A stretch of 64,000 nt of DNA from Bacteroidetes bacterium UBA1947 (GTDB lineage: Bacteria > Bacteroidota > Bacteroidia > Chitinophagales > Chitinophagaceae), in the NCBI GenBank assembly GCA_002336915.1, contig DDET01000045.1, positions 1-64,000 on the forward strand, read 5' to 3'. The position numbers and the translations under genes were made by a program. A model generated the notes under the pieces. That model saw only the letters and a program-made list of their open reading frames with translations. It had not been told where the DNA came from and did no database searches. Below, piece by piece: positions 58,615 through 64,000 of this stretch (position 1 is the stretch's first letter; each line of letters starts with the position of its first letter).

Positions 58615-59195
58615 TTGTATTTAACTTTAAAGGTTCCGGACATGGTTGATGAATCTGTCATAGTCGCCGAATAGGAGCCCGACATTACACCGCTTGTAAT
58701 ACCCTGTATCGTAATACTGCCGTGCGCTGAATTTTTTATACCATTTCCTATATAGTTAACAGAGCCCTCGCTGATATTGGTGAAGTTGTATGTATGGGGC
58801 ATGCCCGCTGTGCTGAAATTTCTCACAGTGATGTCCATTGTCCTTAGTGGGTTCCACATTGTACCATCTATAACAAGCATAGTACCCGTCAAGGTAGCCG
58901 TGACATCGGTAGCATAAAAAGAGTCGAGAAATTGCAAGCTACCGGTCATCGTACCCGTGGAATCAACTATCTCTACTTCGTCTCTATGCAAAGATGCCCA
59001 TCCCCAATCGCCATTCCTTTCGGCTAGTTCAAAACCCAAGATGTTTGCATAAGGTGATGCTCTCCTGCAGCTTGTAGGTCCACAATATGGCCGGAGTGCT
59101 TTAAATTTCATACGGTCAGCTGATTTTAGATTTTCACTTGGCAATAAATATACATAACTCGCCACAGGAATCCCATTTCCAGCCCAATCCGGCAC
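58611..59195 (-). CDS. Hypothetical protein with lost or unclear 5' end
   Basis: Reading frame of 194 aa from a GTG at 59195; there is no ATG start with a signal peptide. The frame is open a further 32 codons to 59196-59291, and the translation there (Ser/Gly/Cys-rich, with a TNWSPYSC segment) continues in coding style. A stop lies at 59292-59294, next to the divergent cold-shock gene promoter, so little room remains for a start. The body is Thr/Ser/Gly-rich with strands such as GTMTGSLQFLDSFYATDVTATLTGTMLV (two units) and ends SGSYSATMTDSSTMSGTFKVKYN, as in secreted beta proteins. It may be a 5'-truncated or frameshifted relic. Confidence 0.5.
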   Translation of the reverse strand: MPDWAGNGIPVASYVYLLPSENLKSADRMKFKALRPYCGPTSCRRASPYANILGFELAERNGDWGWASLHRDEVEIVDSTGTMTGSLQFLDSFYATDVTATLTGTMLVIDGTMWNPLRTMDITVRNFSTAGMPHTYNFTNISEGSVNYIGNGIKNSAHGSITIQGITSGVMSGSYSATMTDSSTMSGTFKVKYN

Positions 59196-59304
59196 AAAAA
59201 ATGCCCGGAACTTCCGGTAAAGGCAGCCGGGAGTAACCGATCCACTACAGGAGTACGGGCTCCAATTCGTGCCTGGTGAGGCAAAAATTCTTCAATTTTA
59301 CGCA

Positions 59305-59336
59305 TTGGGTAATATGACATAAATAGACGACCTTTG
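59305..59336 (+). promoter_or_regulatory. Promoter of the cold-shock-domain gene
   Basis: TTG (59305-59307), 21 bases, then GACCTTTG (59329-59336), one base off TAnnTTTG. The ATG is 29 bases downstream at 59366. Confidence 0.55.
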
Positions 59337-59365
59337 CAGTAACTAAAAGCGTTTATTTAAAAAGT

Positions 59366-59815
59366 ATGGGAAGATCTCAGGAAACAATAGGTAAAAAAGA
59401 GAAAGAAAAGAAGAAAGCCAAAAACAGGCAGGACAAGGCTGAAAGGAAGCAGGAAAGGCAGGCGAACAACAGCAAGGGTAAGACCCTTGATGATATGATG
59501 GCCTACATAGATGAAAATGGCAACATTTCTGCTACCCCGCCGGATCCAAGAAAGAAGAAGGAAATCAATCACGAAGATATTGACCTGACGCCGGGCAAGC
59601 GCATTGAAGAGCCGGGTGAAGTGGAAAGGACTGGTGTAGTTACTTTTTTCAATACCGAAAAAGGTTATGGTTTTATAGCTGATGCGAAGAGCAAGCAGAG
59701 TGTATTTGTGCACATCAACCAGGTATCATCGCCTATAACGGAGAAAGACAAAGTATCTTTTGAAGTGGAAATGGGACCGAAAGGATTGAGCGCGATCAAA
59801 GTGAAAAAAATATAG
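59366..59815 (+). CDS. Cold-shock-domain protein with charged N-terminal extension
   Basis: 149 aa. Residues 1-80 are a highly charged Lys/Glu/Arg/Gln-rich region (KKEKEKKKAKNRQDKAERKQ) that is predicted as disordered or helical; residues 87-149 are a cold-shock domain with RNP1-like KGYGFIAD (K/N-G-x-G-F-I) and RNP2-like SVFVHI (V-F-V-H-x). Binds single-stranded RNA or DNA; the extension gives extra basic contact. This layout recurs among Bacteroidota as small CspA-like proteins with an added tail. It has its own promoter and a strong terminator at 59834. Confidence 0.93.
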   Translation: MGRSQETIGKKEKEKKKAKNRQDKAERKQERQANNSKGKTLDDMMAYIDENGNISATPPDPRKKKEINHEDIDLTPGKRIEEPGEVERTGVVTFFNTEKGYGFIADAKSKQSVFVHINQVSSPITEKDKVSFEVEMGPKGLSAIKVKKI

Positions 59816-59833
59816 TTCCATATATAAATGATT

Positions 59834-59863
59834 AAAAAAAGCCGGTATAGTACCGGCTTTTTT
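59834..59863. terminator. Bidirectional terminator after the cold-shock gene
   Basis: AAAAAAAGCCGGTA-TAG-TACCGGCTTTTTT; the A-run and T-run make it usable by both the cold-shock gene and the convergent propeller-like lipoprotein gene. Confidence 0.9.
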
Positions 59864-59883
59864 ATTGGGTAAACCTGCAATTA

Positions 59884-60882
59884 TTAAGGTATGTTGAAGA
59901 TATGTATCGATTGGTCTTTGTACTCCTGGTAAGCAGGCTGGTCAGATTTTACTTTATCCGAGACCACTACTATTTGGTTGTTGTTGATAAAGGAAATACC
60001 CTCGATATTGCCGTACAGTACATTAGTACCAGCACCTACTACCCCGCTGCTGCTGCCTTTAGGAAATTCGTAGGCGGTGCCGCCGGTTATGGTCCATGAC
60101 GTGCTGCTCAAAGTACCAATCCATATTTGTGAGTCCTCCTGCGATGTGATAGCCACTTTATTGCCATACACGCAGATATCGGAGTAATCGTTGAAAGTAA
60201 CAGAAGCAGGCAAAGTGATCTCTGTGACAAACTCCCAGTTGCTGCCGGTTTTATGTAATACGGGCACTTTTCCAGTACCTTCCACAAGACCTAATATATA
60301 GTCTTCCCCGCCCCTGAAAACCCATGCGATACCTTCAAAGGCTTTGTTATTATTAGACGAATTAAAGTAATAATCAGCCCAAAGGTTTTCCTGGTAATTC
60401 ATGCTTGCATCGTACTGGCGGATGCGGGGCTGGTAAACGCCGTTGTGTGATACTGATTCTTCCACAACAAAAAAGTGCGGTGTATTTTGGCTATCATAAG
60501 TAATACCCTCAAAGCCGGAGGTACCTGAACCTGAACTAAGCAGGCTATTTTGAGCGCTATTCTCAGGCAAGGTGCTTTTTATCTTCGCGATCTTGTACCT
60601 GTTATCAAATGCTACATAAAAATAACCATCAAGATAATAAACGCCGCTGGCTTCGAAATCATCGGTATGATCGTAGCCCTGCAGCAGTTTGTAAATTTTA
60701 GCTTCTGCCACAGGCGCTCCCAATACTGTTGCTCCGCTGATCTTTGCTGCAGTGTGCACTTTGGTATTGTCAGCAGTGGCGGGAGATGCAGCAGTTGTTA
60801 CGGGCGTTTGCGTAGCTTTTTTGCAGGCGATAAATAAGGTGGCAACAGATAATGTTGTGATAATAATGTGGCTCTTTCCCAT
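59884..60882 (-). CDS. Beta-propeller-like lipoprotein (SdiA-regulated-like)
   Basis: 332 aa. Lipobox LFIAC (Cys near 20), followed by an Ala/Thr-rich linker (about 25-55). The main domain contains a series of strands with Y-L-D-G-Y-F-Y-V-A, GTSGFEGITYDS, NKAFEGIAWVF, and YGNIEGISFINNNQIVVVSDK. The F-E-G-I and I-E-G-I repeats, next to D-K/D-S turns, are as in SdiA-regulated/phytase-like propellers, which are secreted calcium-binding or esterase-like proteins. No catalytic site is assigned. Convergent with the cold-shock gene, sharing its terminator. Confidence 0.75.
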   Translation of the reverse strand: MGKSHIIITTLSVATLFIACKKATQTPVTTAASPATADNTKVHTAAKISGATVLGAPVAEAKIYKLLQGYDHTDDFEASGVYYLDGYFYVAFDNRYKIAKIKSTLPENSAQNSLLSSGSGTSGFEGITYDSQNTPHFFVVEESVSHNGVYQPRIRQYDASMNYQENLWADYYFNSSNNNKAFEGIAWVFRGGEDYILGLVEGTGKVPVLHKTGSNWEFVTEITLPASVTFNDYSDICVYGNKVAITSQEDSQIWIGTLSSTSWTITGGTAYEFPKGSSSGVVGAGTNVLYGNIEGISFINNNQIVVVSDKVKSDQPAYQEYKDQSIHIFNIP

Positions 60883-61056
60883 AGAATTGATTTTGCCGTA
60901 AAATCACCACATTAGTATTACCTTAATTTAGCCTTCATGTTAATTAATTTATTATTTCATGATCGTGTTATAAAACTGTTACGCACATAATGCACGAAAC
61001 TGTGTCTTTACTTTGCACAATAAGATATCGATATTTGAACAGCCAATATACAAGGT

Positions 61057-61530
61057 ATGAACAAACAGCACCAGTACTCATTACAGGTTACCTGGACAGG
61101 CAATAAGGGAACGGGGACGAACGACTATCGCGCCTACGACCGCAACTATACCGTGCAGACCGCGGGTAAAGAGCCGATATCTGGCTCTGCTGATCCTGCA
61201 TTTCGTGGCGAGGATACGAAGTATAACCCCGAGGAGTTTTTATTGATGGCCCTTTCCAGTTGCCATATGTTGTGGTACCTGCACCTCTGTGCTGATGCAG
61301 GAATTGTAGTAACTGATTATAGCGACGCAGCTACAGGAAAGATGGATGAATCGCCAAAGGGCGGTGGTCATTTTACAGAGGTCACGCTTAATCCCATGGT
61401 TACGATCACTGATGCCTCAATGATAGACAAGGCCAACGAACTGCACGTAAAAGCAAGTGAAAAGTGCTTTATTGCCAACTCCGTCAACTTCCCGGTGCAC
61501 CATCTGCCCAACTGCAAGGTGACAGGCTAA
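61057..61530 (+). CDS. OsmC-family peroxiredoxin
   Basis: 157 aa. OsmC/Ohr-type thiol peroxidase: peroxidatic Cys in ALSSCHMLWYLHLC (S-x-C-H), resolving Cys in KASEKCFIANSVN, and N-terminal YNPEEFLLMAL motif that positions the dimer. Reduces organic peroxides in the cytoplasm. Between a divergent lipoprotein gene and a convergent cupin gene; no OhrR regulator seen. A TTACTTTG word at about 61010 could be a weak promoter element but lacks a TTG partner. Confidence 0.93.
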   Translation: MNKQHQYSLQVTWTGNKGTGTNDYRAYDRNYTVQTAGKEPISGSADPAFRGEDTKYNPEEFLLMALSSCHMLWYLHLCADAGIVVTDYSDAATGKMDESPKGGGHFTEVTLNPMVTITDASMIDKANELHVKASEKCFIANSVNFPVHHLPNCKVTG

Positions 61531-61561
61531 GTTTTACGTAACCGCAGGAATATCTTTCCTT

Positions 61562-61960
61562 TTACTCCGTTGTTTTGCCATCGAACTCTTCCTCATTTTC
61601 CGCTGCTTCTTTCTTAGTGCTGCGCACGATACCGTCTTTGTGATGTGCGGGGGAATATATCGTGTACATTTTTAGCTCTTTCTCACTATCCGTATTGATG
61701 ACATTGTGCATAGCACCTGCCGGGATGATCACTGCATCACCGTCCTGCACTTCGTATACATTACCGTCAATAATACACTTGCCTTTGCCGCTTTCGAAAC
61801 GGAAGAACTGGTCGTTATCGGGATGGGTTTCCATACCGATATCTTCATTAGGCTTCAGGCTCATTAAGACAAGTTGGCTATGTTTTGAGGTATATAATAC
61901 CTTACGGAAGTTAGCATTCTCAAGTGTTGCTTTTTCGATAGCAGTTTTAAATCCTGTCAT
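61562..61960 (-). CDS. Cupin-domain protein
   Basis: 132 aa single cupin with MSLKPNEDIGMETHPDNDQF (motif 1: H and acidic residues), ESGKGKCIIDG, GDAVIIPAGAMHNVINT (motif 2 with His) and a Lys/Glu-rich tail (KKEAAENEEEFDG). Metal-binding residues are retained, unlike the cupin at 45498. Ligand unknown. Cytoplasmic, in a convergent pair with the OsmC gene. Confidence 0.92.
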   Translation of the reverse strand: MTGFKTAIEKATLENANFRKVLYTSKHSQLVLMSLKPNEDIGMETHPDNDQFFRFESGKGKCIIDGNVYEVQDGDAVIIPAGAMHNVINTDSEKELKMYTIYSPAHHKDGIVRSTKKEAAENEEEFDGKTTE

Positions 61961-62023
61961 GTCAAACGGTTTTTATGTGAATACAATATTAACACGCCGC
62001 AAACTGCCGCTCAATGATGCCTG

Positions 62024-62431
62024 TCAGGGCTTTAGATGACCTTCATCAGGCATTTCCAATGCCTTTCGCAACATAGCCTCTGTCTCTGCAATATCCAGCC
62101 TGGCTATTTGCATAATGCCGAGTTCGCGCTCCTCGAGCTTCGTATCGAACACGCGGTTCATCTCGTCTCTTGCACCCTGCGCCAATTCCAACAGCTCATC
62201 AACTGTAGGTTTTTCAGCACTGCCAAGCATAAACGCCACATCGCAGGCGAACTTTATTTCAGCATCGTTAAAGAAAACGATGTCAGAGGCCGATACGCAG
62301 GAAAACAGGTAATGTCCGCTATCTAACACCTGCAGATCGTAACCATATTGGGTCTTAAGATGGAATAGTCCTAGTGGCCTACCTGTTACAGAAAAATCGG
62401 TAAGATGAGATTTGGCTTCTAATAGCTGCAT
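62024..62431 (-). CDS. Hypothetical protein
   Basis: 135 aa from the ATG at 62431 (MQLLEAKSHLTD); longer in-frame starts exist (to 62515) but give an unusual N-terminus. First half: FSVTGRPLGLFHLKTQYGYD and HYLFSCVSASDIVFFNDAEIK, which suggests strands of a small alpha/beta domain; second half has two helices, PTVDELLELAQGARDEMNRVFDTKL and ETEAMLRKALEMPDEGHL. No recognised family, no signal peptide. It lies 63 bases after the cupin gene's start on the same strand and could be co-transcribed. Confidence 0.6.
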   Translation of the reverse strand: MQLLEAKSHLTDFSVTGRPLGLFHLKTQYGYDLQVLDSGHYLFSCVSASDIVFFNDAEIKFACDVAFMLGSAEKPTVDELLELAQGARDEMNRVFDTKLEERELGIMQIARLDIAETEAMLRKALEMPDEGHLKP

Positions 62432-62607
62432 AATAACGGACAAAAGTAAGGATGTTTTCATTTTGCAACGGTGGCATACAGGTAAATGCCATCGGGCGAT
62501 TTGAAGATCTGACATAATGATAGTATATTAATAAAAAATAAGTGCATGACGGTCAATAGAAATACAGAACATACACATAATTGATTGTCAGCAACAAATG
62601 CCACGAT

Positions 62608-64000
62608 ATGAAGATCCTGTTTCGATTATTGTCTGTACTATTCATGCTGAGCACTGTCGTTTCCTTTGCAAAAGGGAAAAAAGTGAAAACGCAGATTCTC
62701 TTTGCCCCAATGGTTGATACAGGCCGGAAGCCTACTACCCTGCTAAGAATGTTTTCCACAGAGCTGGATACTACTACAAAGGATTCCATGAGGATGTTCA
62801 CTTGTGTTTGGGATACGACTGCCAAAGCTTTTGTAAAGGTCGACAGCATTGCGCCTTTCACTATAAAATACTATGCTAAAGCACCTGATTCGCTCATCTT
62901 CCATAGTACGCTGAAAAACACCTACCTGAAAACCATAGACCTAAGCAAAATTGCCAGGCGGGACAAAAACAAATTGCATGTCAATTTCCCGCTGAACTTT
63001 GAAAGTTGCTATATAGGCAAGCTCATCTGCGACACCACGATAGACACTATATACTTCAACGCAGATGTTTCATTCTCTTCCTGCACCATCGGCGACATCA
63101 TATTGCCAACCTGCATCTTCAGGAAGAGCTTTGAAATGGAAAGGCCGGTGGTATACAACAGCATTTCCTTCGAGGGATCGGAATTCGATTCAACATTCAT
63201 ACTTCGCGTTAGTTTCAAAGATTGGTTCAGTAATCAACTAACGAAAAAAGGGCAAGACTCGCTGGCGGAGCTATTCTTTATGAACGGGTACGATATACAG
63301 CCCCTGAACTTTAAGAATTGTTCTTTTAGAGGTAGCACCAGGATATTTAATGTGCTAAAGTATCACAAGCTATCTTTTAGTAGCAGCCATTTCTTTAAGG
63401 ATGTCTCCTTCTTAAGATCATACGGCAAAAAAAAACGCATAGAGGATAATGATGACATTAAAAACGACCAGTTTGGTTTATGCGGTATAGACCTCAGCAA
63501 TACTACGTTTAACGCCATGGCTTCTTTCTATCGTGAGCCGGTTTTGAATGTGAATTTCAAATCGGCATATTTTAAGGGTGTACTGAACCTGTTCGAAACC
63601 ACCTTTACCGACAGCAATAGCAAAGCCTTGTCGCAGGCGCGTTTTGCAGAAAATGCAGTTTGCATACTGAGGCCGGACAATTTTAGCTTCTTCAATCTTA
63701 AGTTCAACTGGGTTACTGTTGACAGGCTCAATTTTCCGTTTGTTAACGACACCGGTGGCATTATCGGCGTACACGACTCGCTTGTACACAACCAGGAAAC
63801 CATAGAAAATATAGAGAAGTACTATGGCTCGCTAAAGGAGCAGGCCAAGGGCTACTATAATAAACAGGACGAAGTATACGAAAGGCTGCAGCAGAAATAT
63901 GAACATCAAAAGCTGCAGTATGAGATGGCGCATGACTTACATAACGGCCACCTGGGGTCCTACCTGGCTGCTGCTATCCCTGAGCTATTTGTCCGCAATG
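62608..64000 (+). CDS. Large secreted protein of unknown function, cut by window end
   Basis: The frame starts with ATG at 62608 and stays open to the last base of the window (464 codons); the rest is off the right side. Signal peptide about 1-23 (ILFRLLSVLFMLSTVVSFA). The mature part has a recurring pattern of aromatic/F residues, many in F-x-x-x-x-F and C-x-F contexts (for example NFKNCSFRGSTRIF; VSFSSCTIGDIILPTCIF; SNTTFNAMASFYRE), resembling loose beta-helix or pentapeptide-like stacking, but no family is confirmed. Toward the edge, after about residue 395, comes a charged coiled-coil stretch (KYYGSLKEQAKGYYNKQDEV). Nothing upstream on this strand is close enough for an operon. Confidence 0.7.
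   Translation, partial: MKILFRLLSVLFMLSTVVSFAKGKKVKTQILFAPMVDTGRKPTTLLRMFSTELDTTTKDSMRMFTCVWDTTAKAFVKVDSIAPFTIKYYAKAPDSLIFHSTLKNTYLKTIDLSKIARRDKNKLHVNFPLNFESCYIGKLICDTTIDTIYFNADVSFSSCTIGDIILPTCIFRKSFEMERPVVYNSISFEGSEFDSTFILRVSFKDWFSNQLTKKGQDSLAELFFMNGYDIQPLNFKNCSFRGSTRIFNVLKYHKLSFSSSHFFKDVSFLRSYGKKKRIEDNDDIKNDQFGLCGIDLSNTTFNAMASFYREPVLNVNFKSAYFKGVLNLFETTFTDSNSKALSQARFAENAVCILRPDNFSFFNLKFNWVTVDRLNFPFVNDTGGIIGVHDSLVHNQETIENIEKYYGSLKEQAKGYYNKQDEVYERLQQKYEHQKLQYEMAHDLHNGHLGSYLAAAIPELFVRN

Noticed and set aside
59126..59320. 64-residue minus-strand frame in the gap before the cold-shock gene
   Set aside because: No domain; it is in another register than the coding-style translation of 58611-59291. 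It might hold a frameshifted start, which is noted as a finding, but it is not annotated as a gene.
1..64000. tRNA, rRNA, CRISPR arrays, intact insertion sequences
   Set aside because: Intergenic regions were read for clover-leaf ends (GTTCGA-type loops), repeat-spacer arrays and transposase motifs; none was seen. Small or diverged RNAs without a strong motif could have been missed.

Overview
The window looks like chromosomal DNA of a member of the Bacteroidota, most likely in or near Chitinophagaceae. The reasons are type IX secretion (T9SS) cargo with C-terminal sorting domains, a PorP/SprF-family protein, the uppS-bamA-ompH-ompH gene order, many small lipoproteins, DUF2490 and YARHG proteins, near absence of Shine-Dalgarno sequences, and several promoters matching the Bacteroidota form TTG-N19/21-TAnnTTTG. 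No tRNA, rRNA, CRISPR array or intact insertion sequence was seen.

Left edge (1-2400): an AT-rich accessory module holds a Pin/Mpi-type serine recombinase whose end overlaps the start of an abortive-infection (Abi_C-like) gene. About 900 bases of non-coding, repeat-laden DNA follow. Parts of that DNA (a block with a perfect DnaA box, AT-rich palindromes, TCCCGC/GCGGGA hairpins) recur in the non-coding stretch at 45870-46570, so the two stretches belong to one dispersed repeat family.

2400-13640: small zinc-ribbon and secreted proteins; a cupredoxin with a T9SS sorting domain; a stress/redox cluster (TetR regulator, FrnE-like DsbA protein, YceI, pirin); a lipoprotein island with two tandem paralogues; and an MgtA-type P-type ATPase. 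13640-19910: an RDD gene divergent from a tightly overlapping SpoIIM-DUF4129-DUF4350-MoxR-DUF58 operon. 19949-33603: core functions, namely lysS, DUF1684, the outer-membrane biogenesis operon uppS-bamA-ompH-ompH, upp, a PorP/SprF protein, a 3-methyladenine DNA glycosylase, an RsmI-like methylase, and a hydrolase/glycosyltransferase pair.

33720-44401: acyl-CoA dehydrogenase, DUF2490, a lone ABC ATPase, an RlmI-like methyltransferase, IscA-like and YwqK-like genes, frr, sterol desaturase-like, EVE, polyprenyl synthase and RNase R. 44402-47710: a decayed or accessory stretch with a truncated response-regulator remnant, a DUF2383 protein, a cupin, the second repeat-rich region, and lpxK. 47936-51110: three consecutive paralogous T9SS cargo genes sharing a start-proximal promoter-like motif. 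51247-64000: SDR, ABC transporter pair, surE, YARHG lipoprotein, GNAT, a UBP zinc finger-DUF5996-aminotransferase operon, a possibly 5'-truncated gene, a cold-shock-domain fusion, a beta-propeller-like lipoprotein, OsmC, cupin, and an unrecognised large secreted protein cut by the window end.

No clearly new multi-gene system was found. The best leads are the recombinase-Abi module, the DnaA-box-bearing dispersed repeat, the T9SS paralogue array and the UBP zinc finger-DUF5996-aminotransferase operon. All assignments are from reading the sequence; no database search was run.
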